This document shows positions 23,866 to 37,100 of a stretch of 64,000 bases of DNA, piece by piece; position 1 is the stretch's first letter, and the number at the start of each line of letters is the position of its first letter. The position numbers were made by a program, and so were the translations under genes. The notes under the pieces were generated by a model. That model saw only the letters and a list, made by a program, of their open reading frames with translations, was not told the origin of the DNA and ran no database searches. Source of the stretch: Mucor racemosus (lineage: Eukaryota > Mucoromycota > Mucoromycetes > Mucorales > Mucoraceae); NCBI GenBank assembly GCA_027405735.1, contig JAPEHQ010000022.1, positions 434,001-498,000 of the forward strand, in the 5' to 3' direction.

Positions 23866-24576
23866 ATGGATAGATTAACGCAACTACAAGATGCTATCGA
23901 CGCCGTAAGTGGAGAATAATTTGTCAATGCTCGCGCATACATCATATTCAAATGATTTGAAATAGATGGCAAGAATGTTTACAAATAGTATATATTACGT
24001 TCACGAAAAATCTGGTATGGCAGAGCTCAACCAAGATATACCAGTAGCTCAACCAAAAAGTATACAGACGAATAACACAATTTAAGCGACATTCGAAATA
24101 ATTCTCTTTCTTTTTCCTTTTAGTGCAAGCAGATGAACCAGAAGTGTTTCAAGGTACTAAAATGTGTATATTCCAAAAAGAGAAGATATATTTAATCATA
24201 AATTATAGAAAACATGAGAGAGCTGGCGACAGATTTAGTGAAAAAAGCCAAAGAAATTGATTCGCTTATAGAAGTATTACCAGGGATTCAACAAACAGAA
24301 GAAGAACAGGTGATAATAATTTGACTATCTAGATGTACTGTGATTATTTATGCAATTGTGTCTAATTAGATCAATCTTTTAAAATCACTTGAAGAAGAAA
24401 ACCGAATTGCAAATGAAGAATATGAAGCAGCCGTGAAAGAAATGGGTACGATTTACAACATGAGATTTATTTCGGTTTTTTGACATTTTTCAATAGAGCT
24501 TGTAAAGCAGAAAATAAATCAATCTTTACGAGCAATAGCGGATGAGCAAAGCCAATCTATGGAAGAAGAAGATTAG
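23866..24576 (+). CDS. MED21: Mediator complex subunit 21 (Med21/Srb7)
   Basis: Six small exons are inferred: 23866-23904, 23966-24059, 24124-24153, 24209-24309, 24370-24445 and 24497-24576, 139 residues, the usual family length. Med21 pairs with Med7 in the Mediator middle module. The N-terminus MDRLTQLQDAIDA is the most conserved part of the family. It is followed by ATDLVKKAKEIDSLIEVLPG and a long helical coiled-coil half (LKSLEEENRIANEEYEAAVK). All junctions are in phase. Exon 3 is only 30 nt. The transporter gene starts 161 bases downstream on the same strand. Confidence 0.92.
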
Positions 24577-24737
24577 ATTTACAAGTCAGTTTTTCGTTAT
24601 TTCTTAATACAGCAATTTCCAGATAGATATACAAGTAAATTTATAATGCCTAAATCTCTTTTTTTTTTTTTTCTTTTTTTCTTTTCTATTTTTTTTTCCT
24701 TTCTTTAATAAATATTCCAGTGCTTGCTTAGTAAATA

Positions 24738-24965
24738 ATGACAGACAAAGATAATAATTTACATATACCAAATTTACATCCTGATCATCGAGGACTGTCA
24801 TCACCAGAAGGATCACCTAGTCAAACCAATGGGTATTTACAAGATCCAGATGCTCAACTGAGTCACTCTTTCAAAGATCGTATCGAAACATTTGTTGGTT
24901 CGTATTCTAGAACTTCAATGATGCACATGGCTGAAAACGTAATGGTTTCCGAAGGAGGAATGGTG

Positions 24966-24999
<34 letters not shown>

Positions 25000-26924
25000 T
25001 CTTTTTGTGGAGTAAATTAAGCATTTAACTGACAAATTATATAAACAGACTGATGATGATGAAGATTACGATGCTTCTTCTGTTCATTCAAATTATTTAC
25101 CCAGGTATATATTTTATTGTCATGATTTCCCTGTCTCTCATCTCTCCTCTTGTTCACCCTCCCCCCTCTTCCCTCCCTTCCCCTCCCACAAACAAGACTG
25201 TACAACACAATCTTCCCATTTACATGTAAAACAACAAGGCGGATTCTCAACATTAACCTTAATTGTGATTATACCCTTAGATACCAAAATCAATCAACAT
25301 CAAGGCGTAATTCTGAAGGAACTCTTCATGAAAGAACACCTCTCTTATTTCCTTCGCTCCAAAAAGTAGACACATGTGCAAGTATACTGACAGTTGCTGA
25401 CAGTTACCCACAACAACATGGATATCAAAAGAAATCTTCTTTTTTACAGAGTATTTTCAATTCAATCAACATCTTGATTGGTGTTGGCATTTTAGCATTA
25501 CCGTTGGGATTCAAGGTATAAAAGTATATTGATAATAGACATCTAATCACCAACTAACAGATTCATCCATAGAATGCTGGTTGGGGTATTGGCCTTGTCG
25601 TATTTATTTTCTGTTTTGGTCTTACCAATTACACTGCTAAATTATTAGCTAAATGTCTAGACGCTGATCCTGATGCCCGTACATATGGTGACATGGGGGC
25701 TAATGCTTTTGGAGTAAGGGGTAGAATTTTTATATCTTTTCTATTTCTTACGGAATTAATTACTTGCAGGTAAATATAATAATGGCTATAATAATATTAT
25801 TCATTACATATAATCAACGACTGATTTCACAATAACCTTAAAAATTTAGTGTTGCACTGGTTGTCTTATTGAGCGATGGTATCGAAAGTTTATTTCCAGG
25901 ACACGATCCCCTTCTGATTCGTTGTATTTCCTTTTTGATATTGACACCTACATTATTTATACCCGTACGTCATTTGTCTTATACAAGTTTGCTTGGTATC
26001 ATGAGCGTGTTCAGTTTATTGGCAGTTATTTTATATGATGGTTTATCCAAAACAGATGCCCCTGGAAGTTTACATGAAATAGCAGTAGTAAAGTCCATCT
26101 TCTTTTTAAGAACCTTATTTAGTAATGTTTAGAGTTTCTTTGTTCACACAACTTTTTGTATATATTTCTTAGGATGCTTCTGTACTTCCTCAGGATTGGA
26201 TGGCCGTTCCAATGAGCTTTGGATTGATTATGGCGGGCTTTGCAGGACATGCTGTCTTCCCGACCATCTATAGAGATATGAAATCACCTAAAGAATACAA
26301 AAAGATGGTTAATTATACTTATATTGTAACAGCTTTTGTATACATGACAGTAGCAGCAAGTGGGTATGCCATGTTTGGATCTGAAACCATGCAAGAGGTA
26401 ATGTAATCAATAAGAACCGTGAGATATATTTATCGAGTACAAATTTATGATCTAACAAAATTCCAATTAAATATTAGATTACACAAAATCTGGTTACAGT
26501 TCCAGAATATAATCAGATGCTGAATAGATTGGCTGTCTGGCTTATAGCATTGAATCCAATTGCAAAGTATGGTTTAACCTTAAATCCTGTGGTATTGAGC
26601 TGGCAAATTGGATTAGCAGGTAACCCTACTATTGATGATTGGTTAAACAGAGCTAGCTGGAGAAAACCCTTTGTAAAGTCTGTTGGCGTTATTTTGACTT
26701 CTGCATTTATTGTTGTGCTAGCCATTTTATTACCCAACTTTGATCAAATCATGTCATTATTAGGGGCCCTTTTCTCATTTGTCATTTCTGGTATATTCCC
26801 ATTGATGTGTCATTTGAAATTATTTAAAAATACCTTATCCTCTAAAGAAATTGCATTGAATTACTTCTTGTTATTTATGGCAGCTTCTTTAGGCACTATG
26901 GGCACTGTTAGAAGTCTTTTATAA
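24738..26924 (+). CDS. Vacuolar amino acid transporter, AVT1/SLC32-like
   Basis: Seven exons are inferred: 24738-24962, 25049-25104, 25281-25515, 25573-25769, 25850-26087, 26173-26397 and 26478-26924, about 540 residues. The first 150 residues are hydrophilic and Ser-rich, as in fungal Avt proteins. The membrane domain opens with FNSINILIGVGILALPLGFK, the hallmark of the amino acid/auxin permease family, and has about ten to eleven hydrophobic segments including FGLIMAGFAGHAVFPTIYRDM. Such proteins move neutral amino acids across the vacuolar membrane with protons. The donor of intron 5 is ambiguous: GTAAAG at 26088 (used here) or GTAGTA at 26085, differing by one Val. Intron 1 starts with a T run of about 28 bases. 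The exact substrate and paralogue cannot be decided. Confidence 0.88.
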
Positions 26925-27034
26925 CAACAAAATAGATATAACCCTTTCCTCCTTCTCCTTCTCTTTATCTTTCTCTTTCTCCTCCCTCTTTTTTTTTTCT
27001 TTAAAAAAATAAATTATTTAGGCAATATTAATAT

Positions 27035-27716
27035 TTAATTAATCCAATTGTTTAATTCATCAAATGTATTCAAATCATTTGCATCAATAGAGCTATTATT
27101 GTTGTTGTTTGTATTAGGCGATGTGGTTGTTGTAGTATTATTAGTATTAGTTTGAGTATGATTGTGAATAGATTGGTTGCTAAATACAGGTTGTAACGAT
27201 GTAGGTTGTTCTAATGATAATGGTTGATCCATATGTATCATGTTGGGTCGTGAAGTTTGTTGTTGTTGTTGCTGTTGTTGTTGCTGTTGTTGTTGTTGCT
27301 GTTGCTGGACGCTTTGAAGTTTACTATATAGTTCTTGTTGAAATCTATCTCGAAACATGGGAGATATAGTCATTAATAAATTTTCCATGCTTTCGAAAGG
27401 TGCCTCCAAGTGAGCTTGAACAGTATGCGCAGTAGACAATGCAGGATCTACATTACAAAGGGGAGAGCAAGATGTAACCTAAAGGTCATTGTATTAAACC
27501 TTTGTCTGTTCATTTTCACGGCATGCGTTACAATACCTTATAACCTTGATCAGTAACCTCCAAAACAATCATTACTCCCTCCAATAAAGTAAGGTCAAGA
27601 CGACCAATTCCATTTACTTCATCTTTAACAAAAACAGTAGCTGACCCTGGAACAATACCATAATCAAACTCTCTTGTGATAGTATCAAGCTCTGCACTAA
27701 GTGAACCAAGTCTCAT
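27035..27716 (-). CDS. Putative GSKIP-domain protein with polyglutamine and Asn/Thr-rich tail
   Basis: Two exons (27716-27537 and 27478-27035, intron 27479-27536) encode 207 residues. The N-terminal 60 residues, with LGSLSAELDTITREFDYGI and DLTLLEGVMIVLEVTDQGYK, resemble the small GSKIP/DUF727 domain (short helix, then strands ending in a TLEG...GY motif). The match is from memory and tentative. The second exon has TVQAHLEAPFESMENLLMTI, then about 17 consecutive Gln, then an Asn/Thr/Ser-rich stretch and a short end TFDELNNWIN. It is convergent with the transporter, with only 110 bases between stops. If GSKIP-like, it would bind GSK3-type kinase or PKA anchoring partners (inference). Confidence 0.6.
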
Positions 27717-28924
27717 TTTTATAACGTGTGTATATTTTGGGTATTAGCTGTTTAATAGAATAGAGAGCTTTCCAAATGATTCAAATATACAGTTCTGAAA
27801 AAAAAATGTGACCCAAATGTTCTTTGATGTGACTCACTCTCCTTGGCGAACAGTTAACAGAAACACTTCATTTTCATATAGCCATTTCCTCCCATATCTT
27901 ATGTACATTCATAACTATATTGAGCTAGGAAACCTTTCTTTAATCTTGGTAGATCCCAAGGTAAAGTGAATTGAAATCATATGCGAAATATCCAAAAAAA
28001 AAATTGCGTCTACATTATATTATTCATGACTCTATAAGAAGATTTGTTTATTTCAAAGATTATGGTTATTTGGCATTTAGCATTTGGTTTTATAAGGGCT
28101 CAAATATAAAGCTCTATGACAAATTCCTGCAGACTTATGGTGTACCATAAGTTGATGTATACAGATAAATGAAGCGATTGGATACAATTTGCGTATAACT
28201 AGTAGCTTTTATTTCCAATATTTTATGTAATTCTAGTTGCATTTTGATCGAGTCTATATAATAATAAATTAAAAGGATCATAATGTACGCATTCATCCTC
28301 TCTGCCAATTTACTCGAGTCCAAAGAAAGTAACATTTATATTGCTTCTAGATTGCAAGTTGTACACTTAATACATCGTATCTAGGTAATGACCATAAAAT
28401 TACTTATAGATTGAGCGGTCTTCTCGAAACTGTGGCATATTTTTCTAAGAATCCCATGCAATTTTGCATAATTGATTTAAATGGGTAATTTCTAGTGATC
28501 ATGAGCACACATTTTGAGACGATTTGGGGGTCAAACCATCCATTTTCGACTGTGCCGAACCTGCTTTTCTTTTGATTTTACTCGCAAACTCTTATGATTA
28601 TTCAAATCACAGAACAGCCAATAAAAGGCATAGATAAACTCATATTTTGGCGTCTGCTTTACCATCTCACCATAAAATATGAGGTTATTTGTGTCAATAG
28701 ATGCAAGAAATTAATTTTCAAAAAACCAAGTTTTCATAGTTTTCAATCTTAAAATCGGACAGTACCCTCTTTTTTGCAATTAACCCTATACTAAACACTT
28801 TTAGAATATACCGTAGACACTGTGAAATAAATATGAAATACTTGCATTATGCCATCCATTCCTTAAGTCATTTTATATGTTACAGAAGACTCCAAAACAC
28901 GTACAATTTACTGCTTTTTCTTTG
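27717..28924. other. Gene-free sequence at the start of the 17-kb gene-poor block
   Basis: No frame, RNA gene or clear repeat copy is recognisable. AT-rich, with scattered words similar in texture to the neighbouring repeats. Confidence 0.4.
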
Positions 28925-29920
28925 AAAAATGAGCCCGACTTTTCATTCCTCTTCAACTTTTGTTTTCACTAAATAACGCCAAGAAAAAATGATATAAGAA
29001 TGTACCTGAGATGTTCCGCTTTGATTCAAAAACGCACTTCCGGAAATATCTTATTTTTTACAGCCTGTATAATTTTTTTATTGCTAATGTTTCATATTTT
29101 TACACGTATTTCACTACTAAAAATTAAAAACTTTGAGTCTTCATATCTTTACGAAAAATTAAGCTATACTGACCATTTTTAATAATAAAACTTACTTGTT
29201 TTAAAGCGCTCTATAACATATTGCAGTATGAAAAAATTCTGAGCAATTTTATTTTTTTTCATTTTTTTTTTTTACCTTTTTGTAGTAGATTCCAATATAT
29301 CTGTTAAATTGAGCAGCATTTCTTTTACCTTTATGCCATCAACCTTGTTGAGCTCTCTCGAACCCAATTTAGTTTTTTCCAAAATATTGATTTTTCGTGG
29401 AGGTATCGTCAAAAATATATGCAAAGAGATACTTTCGTTGCAAGCTTCAATTTTTCCCTTGTATACCCTCATCCCAAATTCTGAATTTGAAAAAAAATTG
29501 GGTAAAAATCTTGTTTTCTCTAAGAGAAATGCAGCTAGAAAATTTGGTAATATTTCGATCGATAGATAATTATTTTGCGCATTATATCCGTTAATTATAT
29601 TTAAAATATATTCATAAAAAGTGATGCGTATCTTCAAAAAACCTCCAAAAATTAAATTGCATTTTACGCAAAATTTAATGTGAAACATTTGTTTAAATTT
29701 ATTTATATGGGTGCAGAATACAAAACTGTATAAAAACTATTTAATACGCTAGGTCGACTTACTTTGCAGTTCATGAGCCATTAAACAATTTTGGTTTTTT
29801 GATCATTTTCTGGTCGATTTGTGAAATCAATTTTGAAACCCAGTTACCATAGGGTGGTACAGCTATAACATGAAATATTGCTTTGATTATCTCGACAAAA
29901 AATCAATATTTTTCGCTAAA
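28925..29920 (-). repeat. Dispersed repeat family 1, copy B (inverted relative to copy A)
   Basis: The reverse complement aligns along its length with 15.9-17.0 kb and lacks the 80-base segment found in copy A. A minus-strand frame at 29272-29688 (138 codons) covers the same segment as the open frame of copy A and shares SEFGMRVYKGK and PRKINIL. The function is unknown. Confidence 0.7.
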
Positions 29921-31679
29921 ATAAAAAATAATGGGTAACTTTCTTTCAACTGTGATTTATCGAAAGGTAAATCGTATAAAATTAATCAAATGAAAAAGTA
30001 CCGTTTTATTATGAGCTTCTAGAGGGGGTTTATATACTAATTGAATGAGTGTATTAAATGTGAGTGATAATATAATTAGAATGAGCATTTGGATATTGTG
30101 TTGATATATTGGAATCATGCTTCTATGATTCAATAGTAGCATGATGATAGACGCATGGAATATGACCTTGCTTGACTTGCATGTTGAACATCATGGTTTG
30201 ACAGATGTTCTAAATTGGTAATTCGGTAATTCCTAATTCTGATAGATCAAACTGGAGCCAACTTATGAATGCAAAAAATTAACAACAACACCTCAGTTTT
30301 ATAGGTGCTTAATTTTTTTACAATCTGTAGGTTTTTGCCTATTATTTATGTTAAATCACATTTTAATCCCATATTGAGCCTGACATCCAAATGGAATTGG
30401 CTTCAAACTTGGCTGTCTAATATTCTCGAAAACCGACAGTTCAATAACTGGTTTCTGTTATCTAGGAAATAATAATGAAATATGGCTTATAGCAATATTA
30501 TATTATACCATTGAAACATAACAACATATATATATCAAAACAGGATTCTATCCAAATCAATAATAATAATAAACAAAGATATTAATTTAGTCAACTACTC
30601 ATCTATATTGAAGTTGCACTATCAATATAAATAAGATTCAAGAATATAAAAACTAACCCTTAAAAATCAAGGTTACATAAAATAGATATAACAAAAATAA
30701 ACAAAACAACAACCATTTCCCAAAAGGTCGATATTATCACACTTGACATCAATCCCTTATGGTCAATGCTCTACATAATTTACCCCTTAAAATATCAAAT
30801 CAATAACAATGTACTCAAAACTAGAAGATTACTAAATATACATCCATTCAAGTCTGATGGTATCCAAGTTCTCTAAAGTCATTATAAATACCCTCATGCT
30901 TTTTCAATTATTTTAAATCTGGAGAAATTTTTTGTAATAAAAACTTTAGCTGATTATAATTGTATTTCTACTGCTTTTGTTTTTATATATTTTTTTTATT
31001 TTAATAAATAACCTCGTCATTTACTGCAGGCAGGATTAAAAAATTTATGCAGATCAGTCAGCCGAGATGAGCAGAGCAATGAGATCAAGGTCTTTTAGTC
31101 AATTTACTAAAGTATACATCGACCATAATATAATTAATAACGAAGATAATTTAAATGGTTTAAAGAAGATTTGAGTTACTCTGATTCAACAGAATTTCCT
31201 TATTGACGAGATATATTAATTTGAAATTTGGGGTTTGAAAGGGCTCTGCCCATGTTCTTCTTTCGGGGACCAAATGGGAAAAACGACAACAACCTGTTTG
31301 GTAACACTAAAAGTATTTATGCCTTTGTAATTCCTGTTTGTAACACACAAAATATTTTTTCTTCTCTACTCTTTCCTCAGCTCTTTTATTTACGTTTAAA
31401 ACTACAACAAAAGGTCTAATATTTTTTTATAAACTGAAATCAAGAAGCAGGTACAAGTACATGTTTTTCCTATTGTTTATTTGGAAATGAATTATCAACT
31501 GTTAATGTTAGGGCGCGTTATAATATCTTTTTCGAACAAAAAAAGCATCCAAGACTTCGTCATTTTGTTCCATCATCTACGTTATAATCAATGCTCTTTT
31601 GGTATAAAGTCCATATCTACCTGGAAAAAAACTGGTCATTATAAAAGTATGTATAGTATCAACTTGATTTGAATGAATG
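29921..31679. other. Gene-free stretch with an LTR-related fragment near 30.33 kb
   Basis: From 30326 about 85 bases (starting TGTAGGTTTTTGCC) match the reverse complement of the short insertion at 59895-60120. The bases after them (about 30390-30460) resemble 15.68-15.76 kb. The rest shows microsatellite-like AATAAT runs near 30565 and no coding frame I can support. Confidence 0.45.
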
Positions 31680-31871
31680 AATGAATAAACTACTCATGTT
31701 AGTCTATTTAGTTTCTAAAAAGCAGTTATTTCTATTTAGTGGCCAACAGCTAAGAAGAGGAAAACCAGATGTTGTCTTGCATATCACTACCAACTTTCAA
31801 AGGTACACCATAATTATTACTTATTAGCTTGTTATTAATAATTGATCTTTCTAATAAATCAATTTTTATAG

Positions 31872-31987
31872 GTCAAAATTAAGTTTGTTCTGGTAAAGCA
31901 TTGAATAAATTGGCTTGGGACAAAGAGGATTAAAAGGTGGCAATAGGTCCCAGTGATGGCCATGTTTATGTTCATGATGTTGGAGGG
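31872..31987 (+). pseudogene. Dynein intermediate chain exon remnant, copy 3
   Basis: The exon-like segment is bounded by an acceptor-like TTTTTATAG and a donor GTAAGA. It reads SGKALNKLAWDKED, a stop, then KVAIGPSDGHVYVHDVGG. It corresponds to the last WD repeat of cytoplasmic dynein intermediate chains (LNRVRW...GDSEGQIVIYDVGE in animals). Two in-frame stops show that it is dead. Confidence 0.6.
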
Positions 31988-33059
31988 GTAAGACTAAAAC
32001 TTAATGTAAATTACCTCTAGCGCATTAATTATCCAGTAAGACTATATTATCATTAAATAAATTACCACACAATATTAACATGTATTACGATTTACAGTAA
32101 TAAGCTTGAATCAAGTGGGTACAGCATCGTAAATTCTTGAAAAAGTTCTCAAGTATTATAAAATCTCTTATTTTTGAGATTTACAAGGCTTATAAGCGGA
32201 ATATTAATTTAGAAAATTATTTTTGTCCAGATCATCAATTTTGACATTTTTTAATTTTTTTTTTCTGATTTTGCAAATCTAGAGTTAATTATATTACTAA
32301 TTATAGAAACAAAAAATATACACATATACAAAATTTAGCGCTCTATTTGCTCAATAAAAAATAACAAACCTTTTTATTGCAAAATATTACATGAAAATCC
32401 TTTAGCCAAAATTCTGTTTTTGGGACAAAAGTACAAATTTTCATTACTTAAAATTTAATATTAAGCTTTCATAAAATGTGTATTAGTCATGGCTACAATT
32501 TTCTCTCACAATGTAGTATATTAAAACGTTGATTTTGGTATCAAAAGTTTATTTTTCTGTTTTTTGATGAAAATCATGAGCGTTGGTAAGGATAAAATGA
32601 GTCTCGAAAATGTCCGCTACAAAAACTGAATTTTCAGATTGTACGTGGTTAAATACAAGAAAATTCGAACAAAAAAAAATACTCTTTATTTAAAACTTGG
32701 ATATATCATAATATAAGAGACTTAACCGTTCAATCTTGTTATGCTCAATTACAGCGTTGCTCTACGGGCTCGTTTTTGCAATTTTTTAATGAATCTATGA
32801 TATGACAGCCGGTTTTTTTGGTAGAAAATGCATGTTTTTATGCTAACAAATATTGCCTATTTTGTCTAGTTTATGGGTTGATGCGTTGTAATGTTGCTTT
32901 TATATTGGCTGAAATGTGCAAGTTAACAGGGTTTTAATTGCGCTAAATAATGTAAACCCTTGAAAATCCTTTTCTACGTGTGTTGTTTCTCTCTTTTTGT
33001 TTTTATATTCCAATGATACATTTACCGCTTGATAAGGCATATCAGACTATCTAGCTGGC

Positions 33060-33588
33060 TGTTGTATTCCACCTACTAGTATCATACATTATCACCTTCT
33101 ACAGTATCAATACATCTTACAATCTATTGACTACGGCATGTATTGAAGTGCAAGTCTTGATATCGGATATAAGAAACTCCTAGCGTATCAAGTTTAATCC
33201 AGTAATTACCAAGAACGCTTGGACCTCAATTATGACACCACATTATTTCATCCCAGCAGTTAACCAATCAAGTAGTTATCAAATCAACATCCAAGCATAT
33301 TTAGTGCAGCATTGAAACAAGACAACTCACAAGCTCTGCAAGAACGGTTAAATTATGATTGATCCATTTCAATCCATAGATTACTATCAAACAGATCCAA
33401 TGGTTCAATAGTGCCTTAAATTACATCTCAGGATCTCAATGTCAAATCAATATAAAAGGCCATACTTTTACATCTAAATAAACGATATCTTGTTTTTATT
33501 ATACAGTGGAAGAACTGATTAATTACTCATTCTTTTATAATTGTATTCTTTTTTAAGTACTATTTATCAATCCTGAAAATATACGACA
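33060..33588 (+). mobile_element. Solo LTR C
   Basis: Comparison with the uninterrupted repeat at 54.3 kb shows an insertion here. It starts TGTTGTATTCC and ends ATACGACA, so the ends are TG...CA and inverted. CTGGC precedes it and CTGGA follows it, a 5-bp duplication with one mismatch. A TATA-like TATAAAAGG near 33462 is followed by AATAAAC, the usual LTR promoter and polyadenylation order. No internal retrotransposon genes are present. Confidence 0.6.
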
Positions 33589-33824
33589 CTGGAATTTTTT
33601 TCTTTTATCTAAATACGCAGCATGCTGACATAAGGGACTAATGTTTTTAATATAGGTAGGAGTCGTTATATTAGAGACTGATATTTTCATTTAACTGCAT
33701 TCTAAGATCAAATATTATTATTTACTATTGTATTGTTGGACAGATTTCTTGATTAACAGATCAAAAAAATCGAAGGCAATGATATTTACTGTATATATAC
33801 TTAATGAGAAGCTAGAGCTGGCTA

Positions 33825-34240
33825 GAAGTATGAAACAGATAGAGATATTCACGGAAAAAAGTATAAATAAATGTCCTCTTTATATAGTTTTCATCAGAGA
33901 GATTAGGTAAGCATTCCTAGGTCCATACATAGCCAATAATACCCCTTGTCAGACATAAATCTTGATAGTAACCAATCGGTGTATTCATAGAGTTCATGGG
34001 TCCTTGATCATAATGGTGTGATTAAATCCACATTATGTTGATTGGTCTTTAACTAAAAGTTGCTAGGATAGAAGCTTGGTAGAAAATTTATATTAGTATG
34101 AATCAGTATATATTATTTTAGTAGTGTAACGTCTATTCATGCCAGCTGTACTTTAATTGAGAATCAGATGAAATGAAGATCAATATAGTGGATAAATGTG
34201 TACATATTCCACAACAAGCCCATGAAATGTTCCAGAAAAG
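33825..34240. other. Unclassified insertion within repeat family 2 copy 3
   Basis: About 410 bases are absent from the equivalent places of the other two copies (near 54.09 kb and 60.25 kb). ATGAAA is found at both junctions. In minus orientation it contains TATATAAAGAGG, so it may be another LTR, but I could not fix TG...CA ends with a matching duplication. Confidence 0.35.
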
Positions 34241-34823
34241 TTATAAAATTTTAAATGATTGTTATGTCAATACTCATCATAGGTCTCACATCCAAGGTCG
34301 CAGTCTATAATTAGTGTTACAGTAAATCAATGCTGATCATTGACTTACATCATATTCTTAGATAGTAAAACCCTAGTAATACAGTATACGCCTATGGCAA
34401 CTCTTAAATTTCATTATAAAGTCTTAATTGAACACACAATAAAAATTGTTGAACAGTTTATTCCACACATTTTGATATATAGATTTAAATGTCAACTCTA
34501 GTTTCAACAATTTCAGAGGGAAACCCAGCGGAAAAAGCGTGAATATTTGTACTGGTAATCAATTTTAGCAGAAACGTGTTTTCAAAAACAGTATCTATTC
34601 ATTCAACATTGTCCCGGCTACAAATTTTATTGAATAAAGCAAGGATAGTTACTATAGTGATTGCTTCATAAATTTGAATGATACAGAAATAGCCAGCTTA
34701 AAATTGAGAAAGCGCATTTGAAATGAAAATAAGTCGAAAAAATACTAACACTATGTAGGAAATTTGTGAAATTTACTTACGCCCCTGCAATTATTAGTAG
34801 TCCGCGTGCAATAATTATGCAAT

Positions 34824-34886
34824 AATCTCAATGGCCTGCATTATCCGCACGGAAAGTTACTGCTGAAATTGCAGGCCATTGAGATT
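34824..34886. repeat. Perfect 17-bp hairpin
   Basis: AATCTCAATGGCCTGCA (34824-34840) is followed after 29 bases by its exact reverse complement (34870-34886). It lies about 75 bases inside the left end of the TIR element. Confidence 0.8.
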
Positions 34887-37100
34887 CCTGTAGATTTTAT
34901 GCGTAATTTGCAATTGCGTGCTGAAAATATGCAGAAAAATTATCATCCCCATAGTAAACTTGGATTGCTTGGCTGTACACTTTCAAATTATACAGACAAA
35001 GTAGCATATATAGCGCAAAATTTAAGTTTCCTTTTTTTTTCTTATTTTATTTTTCAGAGAAAATTACAAAATTCAAGTTCTGAATTTTTTGTTGATTGGA
35101 TAACGCCAATAATAGACATAAGGATATCTTAAAACACTTGTTTAGATGGCTAAATACTATATAAACCTATGTTTATCTATCATATAAAAAAAATATATAA
35201 ATTTTTAAATTTATCTAAAAAAAAATTATACATTTTCCGCAATTTTAACACCAAAAAAATCAAAAATGTACAACAGTTTTGAAGCTACAAGCTATATTGC
35301 AATGCAAAAGAATATGTAGAGCCCCCCCTTTGTTTACAAAAGCACCACAAGGCTGCTAATAAAAACTTTTCATTATGGTTCAAATCTTTTTTTATTCTTT
35401 TTTTATTCTTTTTTTGTATATGTTTATAAGTTACATAAATATGATTTGAATGTAATACATGGATTGAACCCATCAATACACTGGCGGTTTCAAGCTTATT
35501 TGATTTTAAACAGTCGTATTTGTGCCCCTGGATATCAAGATCACGTTAAAAGAGGAATTACTAGGAATTTGAGCAGAAACTCTGGTATTTTTAAAACAAA
35601 TTATTGGTTCTTGCACTATTTTATGTGCTATTGCTACGATAGTATTTGACATTTTTGATTTTTATGAATATATTTTTTATGGTAAATAGTAGTAGCTGAA
35701 ACTAGTAGTAACTACTGCTGTATTGATTGATAATGTGTTTTGCATTTCAACTGTGTGGATTATCGCTGAAAATAAATTAAAAGGAGGCTGGATTTGGTTT
35801 CATGGATATTGATATTATGAGAAAATAATCAAGGAAATGAGGATATGCTTTGACAAAGTGGTTCAAATGATGGCAGAAAAGGTAATTAAGAGTATTTGGA
35901 GCTTTTATGGATCGAGAATATTGCATTTTGCAGCAAAAAAATGACATATATGCAACAATTAGACTTTGTGGGGGAGGAAATGGTACATATTTTGGATGTA
36001 AAATCAACATTTTTACTATTAAAAATAAAATAAAAAAAATATCATGTTAAAGAGAAATGTTTGGGCTTTATTTTAAATTATAAATTGCATAATTGATTGT
36101 GTCAAATTTGAGTCATAAAAATTAAAATTCATTGTAAAAAGTTTACTTGTCTGGCCAAGACAACATGGGGTTATTATGATTTCGATAATAAAGACATGTC
36201 TACTAATGATTTGAATCAATAAGAATATGCAACCTTGTGATATGCAGATAATAAACTACAAATTTTACTTAAATTTATACTGAATTTATCTCTATTTATG
36301 AGCCATTTCTGGCCATTTCAATTCGGAAATTGCCATTTTTTTTATACACCTGCCCTTTCTATTGAATTATTCTACAGCCAAGTTATCTATACAAGTTCTT
36401 CAAAGTTTGAATACAACAAGGATGCTGGATCTCGCCTAAAATTGAAAATAGAGCATTTCTATAATTCTTCTTTCAAACATTTTACTGGTTTACATTCATT
36501 TTTAAGAAAATTCCATGGGGAAAACAAGTATTTTTTTATAAATAACCCTTGCATTCAATTATATTTCTTTCTTTTTTTTTGTGTTTACAACGTAAGTATG
36601 TATTTTCTATGGCATGTAAACGGTTTTTTAAGCAAATTTTATTAATATTTAGATATTGTTATGTTGAAATATAGCACCAAATTCAAATAATATGCTCCAC
36701 ATATCCTGCAATAAAACCGGTATTCTGCAAACAGTCTCTCATATTTAATACAAATTTATTTTACTATTTAACGGCTTATAATACACAGTAAATTATCAAT
36801 GAATTTGAGGTGCTATACTACTAACATTTAGTCCTAAAGTATTATATCATTTCTTTTGAGAGTTGAAACATGGTAATTAAAGATATAATGTGTGCATGAG
36901 ATTGCCTATTAACCTTTTTTTTTGACTACTTTGCTTGTGTAACGTGCCACCAGCTTTAAATCTGTGTAAACTTTAATTTTGTTTCAATTTTTATTTATTT
37001 TGGAACTCCGCTATTTCAATATATATATTTTTTTTGGAGGCATCTCATGGCAGATAATGTAGCTCATTTGTTATTTGGGAGATTGAGAAGTATAATAAGT

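Larger units (their letters stand above)
31680..34260 (+). repeat. Dispersed repeat family 2, copy 3 (with gene fragment and insertions)
   Basis: The copy matches, in inverse orientation, parts of 53.6-57.7 kb and 59.6-63.1 kb: for example TAATAAGCTTGAATCAAGT near 32100 and ATTCCGCTTATAAGCCTTG (reverse complement) near 32185. Its left end (31680-31830) matches 57.53-57.68 kb, so this copy has an internal deletion relative to copy 1. It carries a dynein intermediate chain remnant and has been split by an LTR at 33060. Confidence 0.7.
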
